A stretch of DNA of 64,000 bases from Kribbella caucasensis (GTDB lineage Bacteria > Actinomycetota > Actinomycetes > Propionibacteriales > Kribbellaceae): assembly GCF_004361855.1 (NCBI RefSeq), contig NZ_SNWQ01000006.1:62001-126000 (forward strand). Reading direction: 5' to 3'. Position numbers and translations under genes: made by a program. The notes below the pieces were generated by a model, which worked only from the letters and a program-made list of their open reading frames with translations, was not told where the DNA came from and did not search any database. Below, piece by piece: positions 52,695 through 61,626 of this stretch. Each line of letters starts with the position of its first letter. Within the stretch, counting starts at the first letter, position 1.

Positions 52695-54335
52695 GTGACT
52701 GATGGGCCGTTGATTGTGCAGTCCGACAAGACGCTGCTGTTGGAGACCGCTCATCCGGAGGCGACCGAGTGCCGAAAGGCGATCGCGCCGTTCGCGGAGC
52801 TGGAGCGGGCGCCGGAACACGTGCACACCTATCGGTTGACGCCGTTGGGGTTGTGGAACGCACGGGCCGCGGGGCATGACGCGGAGCAGGTGATCGACGT
52901 ACTGCTGCGGTACAGCCGGTATCCGGTGCCGCACTCGTTGCTGGTCGACATCGCGGAGACCCTGGATCGCTACGGGCGGCTCCGGTTGGAGAAGCATCCG
53001 CAGCACGGGCTCGTCCTGGTGACGACGGATCAGCCGGTACTGGAGGAGGTGCTGCGGTCCGCGAAGATCAAGCCGTTGGTGGGCGCGCGGCTCGACGACG
53101 ACACCGTACTGGTGCACCCGTCGGAGCGTGGTCACCTGAAGCAGACGTTGCTGAAGTTGGGCTGGCCGGCAGAGGACCTCGCCGGGTACGTCGACGGTGA
53201 GGCGCACAAGATCGAGCTGGCGACTGACGGGTGGGACCTGCGTCCGTACCAGCAGCAGGCCACGGATGCCTTCTGGCACGGGGGTTCCGGGGTCGTCGTC
53301 CTGCCGTGTGGGGCGGGGAAGACGATTGTCGGCGCGGCCGCGATGGCCGAGGCGTCGGCGACCACGCTGATCCTCGTCACGAACACCGTGGCCGCGCGGC
53401 AGTGGAAGGACGAGTTGCTCCGCCGGACCAGCCTGACCGAGGACGAGATCGGCGAGTACTCCGGTGCGCGCAAGGAGATCCGGCCGGTCACGATCGCGAC
53501 GTACCAGGTGATGACGACGCGGCGGAAGGGTGTCTACAGCCACCTCGAGCTGTTCGACGCGCGGGACTGGGGGCTTATCGTGTACGACGAGGTGCACCTG
53601 CTGCCGGCCCCGATCTTCCGGATGACGGCGGATCTGCAGACGCGGCGACGCCTCGGTCTGACCGCGACCCTGGTCCGCGAGGACGGGCGCGAGGGTGACG
53701 TTTTCTCGCTGATCGGGCCGAAGCGGTACGACGCGCCGTGGAAGGACATCGAGGCGCAGGGCTGGATCGCGCCGGCGGACTGCATCGAGGTACGGGTTGA
53801 TCTGGAGCAGACCGAGCGGTTCGTGTACGCGACCGCCGAGCCCGAGGACCGGTACCGGCTGGCCGCGTCGACGCCGGCGAAGTCGCGGCTGGTACGCCGG
53901 ATCGCGGAGCACCACGCAGACGAACCGCTGCTGGTGATCGGTCAGTACATCGACCAGCTGGACGAGCTCGGTGAACGGCTGGAGTGCCCGGTGATCAAGG
54001 GCGAGACCACGGTGAAGGAGCGGCAGCGGTTGTTCGACGCGTTCCGCAAGGGCGAGGTCAAGCGGTTGGTGGTGAGCAAGGTCGCCAACTTCTCCATCGA
54101 CCTGCCCGAGGCGTCGGTCGCGATCCAGGTCTCGGGGACGTTCGGCTCCCGGCAGGAAGAGGCGCAGCGGCTGGGTCGGGTACTACGCCCCAAGGGGGAC
54201 GGGCGCACCGCGCGCTTCTACTCGATCGTGGCCCGGGACACGGTCGACGCCGAGTTCGCCGCGCACCGCCAGCGCTTCCTGGCCGAACAGGGCTACGCGT
54301 ACACGATCGTCGACGCCGAAAACCTCTTCGCCTGA
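52695..54335 (+). CDS. XPB/ERCC3-type DNA helicase (Rv0861c-like)
   Basis: A 546-residue superfamily 2 helicase with 3'-5' polarity in studied homologues. Residues 1-175 contain a damage-recognition-like N-terminal region. Walker A is CGAGKT (205-210), Walker B the DEVH box (298-301), and the XPB-specific RED motif is at 328-330 (VREDGRE). Helicase domain 2 includes SGTFGSRQEEAQRLGRVLRPKG. GTG at 52695 follows AGGAGAAG. XPB unwinds DNA in repair or transcription; its bacterial role is not well established. Actinobacteria usually encode it next to the Rv0862c-like gene. Confidence 0.93.
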   Translation: MTDGPLIVQSDKTLLLETAHPEATECRKAIAPFAELERAPEHVHTYRLTPLGLWNARAAGHDAEQVIDVLLRYSRYPVPHSLLVDIAETLDRYGRLRLEKHPQHGLVLVTTDQPVLEEVLRSAKIKPLVGARLDDDTVLVHPSERGHLKQTLLKLGWPAEDLAGYVDGEAHKIELATDGWDLRPYQQQATDAFWHGGSGVVVLPCGAGKTIVGAAAMAEASATTLILVTNTVAARQWKDELLRRTSLTEDEIGEYSGARKEIRPVTIATYQVMTTRRKGVYSHLELFDARDWGLIVYDEVHLLPAPIFRMTADLQTRRRLGLTATLVREDGREGDVFSLIGPKRYDAPWKDIEAQGWIAPADCIEVRVDLEQTERFVYATAEPEDRYRLAASTPAKSRLVRRIAEHHADEPLLVIGQYIDQLDELGERLECPVIKGETTVKERQRLFDAFRKGEVKRLVVSKVANFSIDLPEASVAIQVSGTFGSRQEEAQRLGRVLRPKGDGRTARFYSIVARDTVDAEFAAHRQRFLAEQGYAYTIVDAENLFA

Positions 54336-54336
54336 T

Positions 54337-55047
54337 TCAGTCGCCGAGGCGGGTGTGGATGCCGTTGAAGTGGGTTTTCATGGAGCGGGCGAAGTCTTCG
54401 GGGCGGCCGGACTTGAGGGCGTCGAGGAGGTCTCGGTGCCAGGCGGCCGCGTCGGCGGGGGTGTAGCGGGCGCCGGGGAGGCGGGCGTCGACCTGGGCGA
54501 AGGTGCGCCAGAAGACGGACAGCAGGTCGATGATCAGGGCATTGCCGAGCGGCTCGTACAGCGCCTGATGGAAGGCCCAGTCCTCGTCCGGGAAGTACTT
54601 GCCTTCGGCCGCCTTCGCCTCCATCCGGGCGACAATCGCGTCCAGGTCGTCGAACGAGTGCTTGCGGAACGTCGCGACCACGTCATCGGCCAGGCCGACC
54701 TCGATCGCCTGCCGCACCTCCAGCACGTTCGCCACGTCCCGCAGGTCGCCGGCCATCGACTGCGACATCCGGAACGCGAGCCCGTCCTCCAGCGACTGCA
54801 GGGTGACCTGGCCGACGTAGGTGCCGTGGCCGTGCCGGATCTCGATGATGCCGACCGCCTGCAACGCCTTCATCGCCTCGCGCAACGGATGCCGGCCGAC
54901 CCCGAGCTGCACCATCAGCTCCTGCTCGTTGGGCAGCGGGTCACCCGCCTTCAGCCCGCGTTCGAGGATGTACGACTTCATCGCGTCGCGGATGAAGGTC
55001 TGGTTGTCCGCGGCACCCCGTGCCCGGCTGAGCCCACCCGTGGTCAC
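54337..55047 (-). CDS. GntR/FadR family regulator (FCD domain)
   Basis: A 236-residue regulator. The winged HTH spans about residues 18-78 (GDPLPNEQELMVQLGVGRHPLREAMKALQAVGIIEIRHGHGTYV). The C-terminal FCD ligand domain carries a metal-binding set (EVRQAIE, DEDWAFHQALYEPLGN, AWHRDLLDALKSG, MKTHF). It is last in the sialidase-lyase-regulator operon and probably controls this operon and the divergent transporter through the palindrome at 57121. The ligand may be a sugar acid such as N-acetylneuraminate. Confidence 0.9.
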   Translation of the reverse strand: MTTGGLSRARGAADNQTFIRDAMKSYILERGLKAGDPLPNEQELMVQLGVGRHPLREAMKALQAVGIIEIRHGHGTYVGQVTLQSLEDGLAFRMSQSMAGDLRDVANVLEVRQAIEVGLADDVVATFRKHSFDDLDAIVARMEAKAAEGKYFPDEDWAFHQALYEPLGNALIIDLLSVFWRTFAQVDARLPGARYTPADAAAWHRDLLDALKSGRPEDFARSMKTHFNGIHTRLGD

Positions 55048-55071
55048 ACCAGCCTCCTTCGTTCGGATCGC

Positions 55072-56013
55072 TCAGTCTAGTAGCCCGGCGCGCTCCAGCA
55101 GCGAACGGATTCCCGCGATCTCCTCGTCGCTCAATGGCACCGACGGGTAGGCCGTGACGGGGCAGGCGATCACCCCAAGGACGTACAAGCCGGCCTTGAA
55201 CGCACCCAGCGCCGCCGAGCTCGCCCCCATCCGCCGCCGGTCCGCGACGTCGATGATCTCGAACAACCGGAACAACCGGTCCTGCTCCTGTCGCGCGCCG
55301 GCCAGATCCCCCGAGCGAACCGAGTCGAAGATCTTCACGTAGCCGGCCGGATCCACGTTCCCCAGCCCAGGCACCACTCCGTCGACGCCGAAGCTCAATG
55401 ACGTGTCGACCGTCAGTTCGGACCCGGTCATGATCGTGAACCCGTCCAGCGCCGCGGCCGCGCGGTCCAGCACCAACTGCCGCAGACTCGTCTCCTGACC
55501 ACTGGAGTCCTTCACCCCGGCCACGATCCCCTGCCGGCCAAGCTCGATCATCAACGCGGAGTTCAGTTTCGTCCCGACCCGCGACGGGATGTCGTACGCG
55601 AACATCGGCGTCTCCCCCGCGACCGCGGCCAGCCGGGTGAAGTGCCGCTCGATCTCGGCCGGATGCGTCGCGGCGTAGAACGGCGCGGTCGCGACCACCC
55701 CGTCCACGCCCGCCTTCTGCGCCGCGGCGATGTGCGCACCGGCTCGCGCGGTCGAGGTGTCGATCGCCCCGGCCAGCACCGGAACCTGTCCCGACACCTC
55801 GGACACGGTCGTCTCCAGCACGGTCTGCCGCTGCTCGTCGGTCAGGAAGGTGCCCTCACCGGACGTCCCGAGCACGAAGACGCCACTGACCCCACCGGTC
55901 AGCTGGTGGTTGATCAGCCGGGCCAGCGAGGCGGTGTCGACGTCGTACTCGGGGGTGAGCGGGGTGACCAGCGGCGGTACGACGCCGGTCAGGTGTTGGG
56001 CGGAGGTGGTCAA
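55072..56013 (-). CDS. N-acetylneuraminate lyase / dihydrodipicolinate synthase family protein
   Basis: A 313-residue class I aldolase barrel. The Schiff-base Lys is K168 (GVKDSSG), the assisting Tyr Y140 (FAYDIPSR), and the carboxylate-binding motif GTSGEG at 49-54. Because it follows a sialidase by 14 nt, it is probably a sialic acid lyase giving N-acetylmannosamine and pyruvate. The sequence alone does not exclude another 2-keto-acid aldolase. Lysine biosynthetic DapA is unlikely in this context. Confidence 0.85.
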   Translation of the reverse strand: MTTSAQHLTGVVPPLVTPLTPEYDVDTASLARLINHQLTGGVSGVFVLGTSGEGTFLTDEQRQTVLETTVSEVSGQVPVLAGAIDTSTARAGAHIAAAQKAGVDGVVATAPFYAATHPAEIERHFTRLAAVAGETPMFAYDIPSRVGTKLNSALMIELGRQGIVAGVKDSSGQETSLRQLVLDRAAAALDGFTIMTGSELTVDTSLSFGVDGVVPGLGNVDPAGYVKIFDSVRSGDLAGARQEQDRLFRLFEIIDVADRRRMGASSAALGAFKAGLYVLGVIACPVTAYPSVPLSDEEIAGIRSLLERAGLLD

Positions 56014-56027
56014 GGGGTCTCCCTGGG

Positions 56028-57125
56028 TCAGAGCGTGGACGGATCGAAGGTGCTGAAGCGCAAGGTGGCGAAGGACGACGTCTCGCCGGCCTCGTAGAAC
56101 AGGCCGACGCGGCCGTCGGGCAGCGGCACCAGATCGGAGTACCCGGCCATCCCCGGATGGACGACGAGACCCGGCCGCCAGGACTCACCGGCGTCGTCGC
56201 TGACGAAGACGGTCAGCTCGCGGCGGATCTCGGGATGCACCGGCGTCGTCAGCAGCAGGCGGTCACCACCGACCCGCAGTACGGATCCCTGGATCCCGGG
56301 CGCGGTGATCTCTTTGATCCCCTCGTACGGCGCGTCGAGGGTCGCGCCGCCGTCGGAGGACCACGCGTGCACCCGGGCCGGGCCGGTGCCGCGATGGTTG
56401 CGGGCGTTGAAGTACAGCCGGCCGTCCGCGAGCTCGGTCACCGTGGTCTCGTTCGCGTTGATCTCCGGGCCGTCGTTGCGGTCGACGAAACCGAGCTGCC
56501 AGGTGCGGCCGCCGTCGTCGCTGTAGATGCAGTGGCCGCCGTTCAGCCGGATCGCGTCGGTCGTGTCCAGGCTGTCGAAATCGGCCGGCACGAGCGAGTG
56601 GTTCGCCGGTACTACCAGCCGGCCGGCGTACAGGCCCTCGGTCAGGGCGATGCCGTGGCAGGGGCCGGTCGCGTACCAGCCCCAGTCGGCCGGTTTGACC
56701 TGCTCGGTGATCTCCTCCGGCTCGGTCCAGGTCGCGCCGTCATCCGTACTGCGCTGTAGCCAGACGCGCCGGCCGTCCTCGGGATCGATGCCCCGGGCAA
56801 CGTAAATCTCGACCGCCTCGGCACCGTTCTGCACGGTGAGCAGGACGATGTCGCCGGTGGCCGGGTCGACGATCGGCACCGGATTCCCGCAGGTCTTGCC
56901 GGGCACGGCGCAGACCACCTGGAGCGGGAGCCAGGTCCGGCCGGCGTCCAGCGAGCGACGGAGCACGAGCTCGATCTCGCCCGCGTCGGCGGCGGAGTTC
57001 AGCCGGCCCTCACAGAACGCGAGCAACACGTCACCGTGTGCGGTGATCGAGGGGATCCGGAAGGTGTGATAGCCGCTTTCGGCCGGGTCGAAGACGATTT
57101 CGGCGGTCCCGACTCTTGAAGACAT
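56028..57125 (-). CDS. Exo-alpha-sialidase (BNR-repeat neuraminidase)
   Basis: A 365-residue six-bladed propeller. The arginine motif is FRIP (R23), and several Asp boxes follow (SLDAGRTW, STDDGATW, SDDGGRTW, SDDAGESW). Other typical residues are in EGRLNSAADAGEIE and the NETTVTEL region. No signal peptide is visible, so it is probably cytosolic and acts on imported sialosides, unless an upstream start is used. ATG at 57125 lies inside the operator palindrome; TTGAAG and ATAGTA on this strand fit a promoter with an 18-bp spacer and a leaderless start. Start codons at 57152 or 57161 are alternatives. Confidence 0.87.
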   Translation of the reverse strand: MSSRVGTAEIVFDPAESGYHTFRIPSITAHGDVLLAFCEGRLNSAADAGEIELVLRRSLDAGRTWLPLQVVCAVPGKTCGNPVPIVDPATGDIVLLTVQNGAEAVEIYVARGIDPEDGRRVWLQRSTDDGATWTEPEEITEQVKPADWGWYATGPCHGIALTEGLYAGRLVVPANHSLVPADFDSLDTTDAIRLNGGHCIYSDDGGRTWQLGFVDRNDGPEINANETTVTELADGRLYFNARNHRGTGPARVHAWSSDGGATLDAPYEGIKEITAPGIQGSVLRVGGDRLLLTTPVHPEIRRELTVFVSDDAGESWRPGLVVHPGMAGYSDLVPLPDGRVGLFYEAGETSSFATLRFSTFDPSTL

Positions 57126-57140
57126 AGGACGTACTATGTC
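57121..57140. promoter_or_regulatory. Candidate GntR operator over the sialidase start
   Basis: GACATAG-GACGTA-CTATGTC has perfect 7-bp arms. It covers the sialidase start codon and the -10 of its predicted leaderless promoter, and lies about 93 bp before the divergent ABC transporter gene. The FCD regulator of this locus is the probable ligand-responsive repressor. Confidence 0.6.
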
Positions 57141-57232
57141 ATTGTCAGGCATTGTCTTCAATCAGTACTTCCCCGCAACTAGTTTCCAGTCCCCCGCTGG
57201 AAGCGCCGGCACTCCCCTGGAAGTGAGGCCTC

Positions 57233-58855
57233 ATGCCTGTCAGCAGAAGAACGTTCCTCGGCGGTGGACTGGCGGCCGCCGCTGTCGCGGTCACCGGCAC
57301 GCCGTTGTTGGCCGGCTGCGCGTCCGACAAGAAGAACTCGGCCGCGGTCAACGCGGCGGTCAAGCTGCCGACGTACCAGAAGTACGGCGCGATCAAGCCG
57401 GACCTGCCCGGAAACGACGCGGTCCTGGACGCCTTCCTGAAGTACCCGGCCAATCCGGTCAAGGCGATCACCGACAAGCCCGGCGACGGGCAGCCGATTT
57501 CCTTCATCACCAACATCCCGGGCGCGATCCCGCCGGCGGCCGACAACAACCAGTTCTGGCAGGCCGTGAACGAGCGGCTCGGCTCCGAACTGCAGATCAG
57601 CATGGCGTCGAACGACGAGTACCCGGACAAGCTCGCGACCCGGATCGCCGGCGGAGATCTCCCCGACATCATCAACATCCCGCCGACCACGGTGCAGATC
57701 CCCGGTCTGCTCAAGGCCAAGGCGATGGACCTGACCGAGCAGCTGTCCGGCGACGGGGTGCTGAAGTACCCGTTCCTGGCGAACATCCCGACGGTGTACT
57801 GGAAGGGCTGCGTCTTCAACGGCGCGATCTACGGCGTACCGGTGCCGCGCGGGATGTCCCGAACCACGCTGCCGCTGTACCGGGCGGATCTGCTGGCGGC
57901 CAAGGGGATCAAGGACCCGGCGCCGAAGAACTTCGAGGAGTTCCTCGCCCTGGCCCAGGAGATGACCGCGGCCAAGGAGAACAAGTGGGCCTGGACCAAG
58001 CCGCCGCTGCCGTACATCCGGCAGATGATCGGCCTGCCCAACCAGTGGAAGGAAGAGGGCGGCAAGTTCACCTCGTTCTACGAGGCGGAAGGCTCTTCGG
58101 AGGCGCTCGAGGCCGGGCGGAAGATGGTCGAGGCCGGCGTGGTCAACCCGGACACGTTCAGCGCGAAGGCGAGCGCTCGCAAGCAGTGGTTCAACGGTGG
58201 CATCGCTTCGTTCGACATCGACAGCTTCGTGGCCTGGAACCAGTACTACGCCGACAACACCGCGGGTGACGCGTTCTCGGTGAACATGCTCGACGTGCCA
58301 GGTTTCGACGGGGGACAGGGCAAGCCGTGGATGGGCTCGGCGCTGAACAACGTCACCGCGTTCAGCAAGGACAGCAAGCACTCGGTCGAGACGCTGCTCA
58401 AGATCGCCAACTGGATGGCCGCGCCGTTCGGCACCGAGGAGTACCTGTTCCGCAAGTACGGCCTCGAAGGACGGCACTACACGCTGAACGGAACGGACCC
58501 CACGCCGACCAAGACGGGAGTGGTGGAGACCGGGATCGGTCTGCAGTACATCAGCGACTCGGCACTGGCGCTGTACTGGGCCGGCAAGCCCGACGTACCG
58601 CAGAGGCAGCACGCCATCCAGGAGAAGATCGCGGACCGGCTCGTGTACGACGCGTCGTACGGGCTGTACTCGGAGACCTTGTCGAAGGACGGGGCGCGCC
58701 TCACCAAGCAGATGACCGACCTGGAGAACGAGATCATGTCGGGCAACAAGCCGGTGTCCGACTGGGCGCCCGCGGTGAAGAACTGGCTGTCGTCCGGCGG
58801 CGAGAAGATCCGCGGCGAGCTCCAGCAGGCCTTCACCGCCACGTCAGGGAAGTAG
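57233..58855 (+). CDS. Extracellular substrate-binding lipoprotein (LplA-like)
   Basis: A 540-residue binding protein of the large CUT1 type (LplA group). The N-terminus MPVSRRTFLGGGLAAAAVAVTG is a twin-arginine signal followed by the lipobox LLAGC, indicating Tat export and lipid anchoring. The mature part is a family-1 fold (ISFITNIPGAIPPAADNNQFWQ, YGVPVPRG, QYISDSALALYW). The ATG follows GTGAGG. It is first of a three-gene transporter operon divergent from the sialidase, so it probably binds a sialylated glycan or another complex oligosaccharide. Confidence 0.9.
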   Translation: MPVSRRTFLGGGLAAAAVAVTGTPLLAGCASDKKNSAAVNAAVKLPTYQKYGAIKPDLPGNDAVLDAFLKYPANPVKAITDKPGDGQPISFITNIPGAIPPAADNNQFWQAVNERLGSELQISMASNDEYPDKLATRIAGGDLPDIINIPPTTVQIPGLLKAKAMDLTEQLSGDGVLKYPFLANIPTVYWKGCVFNGAIYGVPVPRGMSRTTLPLYRADLLAAKGIKDPAPKNFEEFLALAQEMTAAKENKWAWTKPPLPYIRQMIGLPNQWKEEGGKFTSFYEAEGSSEALEAGRKMVEAGVVNPDTFSAKASARKQWFNGGIASFDIDSFVAWNQYYADNTAGDAFSVNMLDVPGFDGGQGKPWMGSALNNVTAFSKDSKHSVETLLKIANWMAAPFGTEEYLFRKYGLEGRHYTLNGTDPTPTKTGVVETGIGLQYISDSALALYWAGKPDVPQRQHAIQEKIADRLVYDASYGLYSETLSKDGARLTKQMTDLENEIMSGNKPVSDWAPAVKNWLSSGGEKIRGELQQAFTATSGK

Positions 58856-59797
58856 ATGCTGCAGCGTTCCAAGACGCGCACACAGCAGCTGAGCCTCGGC
58901 CGGCGGTTGCTCCGCGATCGGGTGCTGCTGCTGTTCGCGTTGCCCGGTACGGCGCTGATCGTGGCGTTCCACTATCTGCCGCTGCTGGGCAACGTGATCG
59001 CCTTCAAGGACTACCAGCCGTTCCTCGGCATCGGCGGCAGCGACTGGGTCGGCTGGGAGAACTTCGCGGTCATCTTCAACGGCGACCCGGCGTTCCTCCG
59101 GGCATTGAAGAACACGCTGATCCTGACCAGCCTGCAGTCGGTGTTCGTGTTCCCGGCGCCGATCCTGCTGGCCCTGCTGCTGAACTCGTTGTTCTCCGAG
59201 CGGATCAAGCGGATCGCGCAGAGCATCCTCTATCTGCCGCACTTCATGTCCTGGGTGATTGTGGTCGCGTTGTTCCAGCAGATGCTGGGCGGGAGTGGGT
59301 TGCTGAACAACTACCTGCGCTCACACGACCTGGCCACGCTCGACATCATCGGGAACTCCGAGCTGTTCCACGTGCTGCTGACCTCGCAGATCATCTGGAA
59401 GGACACCGGCTGGGCGACGATCCTGTTCCTCGCCGCGCTCTCCCAGATCGACTCGCAGCTCTACGAGGCGACGAGTGTGGATGGCGCGAGCCGGATGAAG
59501 CAGCTGTGGCACGTCACGCTGCCGGGGTTGCGCGGGATCATCATCCTGCTGTTCATCCTGCGGCTGGGTGACTCGCTGACCGTCGGGTTCGAGCAGATCA
59601 TCCTGCAGCAGGCCGCGGTGGGTCGCGACATCAGCGAGGTACTGGACACGTACGTCTACAACAACGGCGTGATCGCCGGCGCCTGGGGCGTCGCGGCCGC
59701 GGTCGGCCTGGTGAAGGGGATCGTCGGCGTGATCCTGGTGCTGGCGGCGAACAAGGTCGCGCACATCTTCGGGGAGCAGGGAGTCTACAGCCGGTGA
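58856..59797 (+). CDS. ABC transporter permease (LplB-like)
   Basis: A 313-residue permease with six membrane segments. The EAA loop is QLYEATSVDGASRMKQLWHVTLPGLRG. The ATG immediately follows the TAG of the binding protein, with GGGAAG before it. It forms a heterodimer with the next gene. As in the galactan locus there is no ATPase gene nearby. Confidence 0.92.
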   Translation: MLQRSKTRTQQLSLGRRLLRDRVLLLFALPGTALIVAFHYLPLLGNVIAFKDYQPFLGIGGSDWVGWENFAVIFNGDPAFLRALKNTLILTSLQSVFVFPAPILLALLLNSLFSERIKRIAQSILYLPHFMSWVIVVALFQQMLGGSGLLNNYLRSHDLATLDIIGNSELFHVLLTSQIIWKDTGWATILFLAALSQIDSQLYEATSVDGASRMKQLWHVTLPGLRGIIILLFILRLGDSLTVGFEQIILQQAAVGRDISEVLDTYVYNNGVIAGAWGVAAAVGLVKGIVGVILVLAANKVAHIFGEQGVYSR

Positions 59798-60693
59798 CGC
59801 GGACAGTGCAGCGCAGACTCGTGAACGGCGTACCCATGCCGGGCTGGCCGATGCGGATCTTCAAAGGCCTTGTTCTGCTGGTGTTCTGCGCGGCGGTGAT
59901 CGTCCCGTTCGTCGGGGTGATCTCGACCAGCGTCGCGCCGAACAAGCAGATCAACGAGTCCGGCGGCCTGGTGCTGTTCCCCGACTCGGTGAACTTCAAC
60001 GCGTACAAGTCGTTGTTCGCCGGTGGGGTGGTGACCCAGGCGCTGTTCGTCAGCGTCTTCGTCACCGTCGTGGGCACGCTGCTCAGCCTGACGGTGTCCT
60101 GCCTGCTCGCCTACGCGCTGGCCCGGCCGGGGTTCTCGGCCGGGCGGCCGATCCTGCTGGTGGTGCTGTTCAGCATGCTGTTCTCGCCCGGCATCATCCC
60201 GACCTACCTGGTGGTCAAGGGGGCCGGACTACTGGACAGCATCTGGGCGCTGATCGTGCCGACGATGGTCAGCGCGTTCAACGTGATCGTGTTGCGGGCG
60301 TTCTTCATGAACCTGCCGAACGAGATCACCGAGAGCGCCCGGATCGACGGGGCGGGTGAGCTGAAGACCTTCGCCTACATCGTGATGCCGCTGTCCAAGG
60401 CGGTGCTGTCGGTGATCGGCCTGTTCTACGCGGTGGCGTACTGGAACGCCTTCTTCTCGGCCCTGCTCTACCTGAACGACAGCAAGCTCTGGCCGCTGCA
60501 ACTGGTCTTGCGGACATACGTCATCAACGACACCCAGCTGGGCAGCGCCGAACTGGGGACCGAGTTGCTGCCGCCGCAGGCATCGATCCAGATGGCCATC
60601 CTGGTGATCTCGATCGTGCCGATCCTGCTCGTCTACCCGTTCCTGCAGCGGCACTTCGCCAAGGGCGTGCTGACCGGCGCCGTGAAGGGGTGA
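59794..60693 (+). CDS. ABC transporter permease (LplC/YtcP-like)
   Basis: A 299-residue permease with six membrane segments and the EAA loop NEITESARIDGAGELKTFAYIVMPLSKAV. The GTG start overlaps the upstream TGA (GTGA). It is the last gene of the operon and is followed by two short inverted repeats that may terminate transcription. Confidence 0.92.
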   Translation: MTRTVQRRLVNGVPMPGWPMRIFKGLVLLVFCAAVIVPFVGVISTSVAPNKQINESGGLVLFPDSVNFNAYKSLFAGGVVTQALFVSVFVTVVGTLLSLTVSCLLAYALARPGFSAGRPILLVVLFSMLFSPGIIPTYLVVKGAGLLDSIWALIVPTMVSAFNVIVLRAFFMNLPNEITESARIDGAGELKTFAYIVMPLSKAVLSVIGLFYAVAYWNAFFSALLYLNDSKLWPLQLVLRTYVINDTQLGSAELGTELLPPQASIQMAILVISIVPILLVYPFLQRHFAKGVLTGAVKG

Positions 60694-60721
60694 TCGGCTG
60701 GTCGCGGAGCGTGGCTAGGGG

Positions 60722-60753
60722 GTTGCCCAGGGCAACACCAGGGTTAAACCTGG
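60722..60753 (+). terminator. Tandem inverted repeats after the ABC operon
   Basis: GTTGCCC-A-GGGCAAC (60722-60736) is followed by CCAGG-GTTAAA-CCTGG (60738-60753), 29 bp after the permease stop. Both could form short stems. No T-tract follows, so termination is plausible but not certain. Confidence 0.4.
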
Positions 60754-60790
60754 GGCGATCCGGAGGCAGCGTCCGGTACCGTCGAATGGC

Positions 60791-61579
60791 ATGGGGATAC
60801 AGGCGCTGGAGCGGGTGGGGCAGGTTCGGAAGCGCGTCCCGGTGGGGGCGGGGTTCTGGCGGGTGGTCCGAGAAGTAGTCCTGCTCGCCACGCTCTTCCT
60901 CGTCTACACCGTCGGCCGGCAGATCGCCGCGAAGCACACCGGCTCGGCCTTCGATCACGCTGGCGAGGTGCTTTCACTCCAACGTTGGTTGCACCTCCCC
61001 GACGAGGCCGCGATCCAGCACGCCGCCCTGCAACTCCCCCATCTGGTCGAGCGCGCGAACCTGTACTACGCCGTCGTGCACGCGCCGCTCACGGCCGGCG
61101 TGCTCCTCTGGCTCAGCATCTGGCGGCCGCAGGCGTATCCGCGGGTCCGCTGGACGATGGTCTCGGTGACCGGACTCGCACTGATCGGGCACATCGCGTT
61201 CCCGCTCGCGCCGCCGCGGATGATGCCCGGTTTCGTCGACACCGGACTGCGGTTCGGCCAGTCGGTGTACGGGCCGGACATGTCCAGTGGACCGGCGAAC
61301 CAGTTCGCGGCGATGCCGAGCCTGCACGTCGGCTGGGCCGCCCTGGTCGCGGTGTCGATGATCCTGATCACCCGGACCAAGTGGCGCTGGTTGTGGCTCG
61401 CGCATCCGATCATCACGTTCGCGGTAGTGGTCGTCACAGCGAACCACTACTGGATGGACGGCATCGTCGTACTGATCCTGCTGGCGGCCAGCCTGCCGTT
61501 GCTGCTCCGTCCCGGGCTACGCGACGACGCCCGGCCGCATGCGCGTAATTCGGTTTCGCCGCGTCGGGTCCTCAAGTAA
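60791..61579 (+). CDS. PAP2 superfamily phosphatase (inositolphosphotransferase-like)
   Basis: A 262-residue membrane enzyme with about six hydrophobic segments. It has the Aur1/PAP2_3-type motifs PLAPPRMM, MPSLHVGWA and TANHYWMDG, which supply the catalytic His residues and Asp of the phosphotransfer site. It probably acts on a lipid phosphate on the outer face of the membrane. The start is ATG at 60791 with little ribosome-binding signal; GGTACCGTCG just upstream may belong to a promoter, giving a short leader. Confidence 0.87.
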   Translation: MGIQALERVGQVRKRVPVGAGFWRVVREVVLLATLFLVYTVGRQIAAKHTGSAFDHAGEVLSLQRWLHLPDEAAIQHAALQLPHLVERANLYYAVVHAPLTAGVLLWLSIWRPQAYPRVRWTMVSVTGLALIGHIAFPLAPPRMMPGFVDTGLRFGQSVYGPDMSSGPANQFAAMPSLHVGWAALVAVSMILITRTKWRWLWLAHPIITFAVVVVTANHYWMDGIVVLILLAASLPLLLRPGLRDDARPHARNSVSPRRVLK

Positions 61580-61626
61580 CGTAGCGGGGCTCCCTCGACC
61601 GTCGACCGCTTTGCGGAGGTCTTGCC

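Noticed and set aside
61560..61626. Rifamycin-associated element before HelR
   Set aside because: No clear inverted repeat of the expected kind could be found in the short upstream region.
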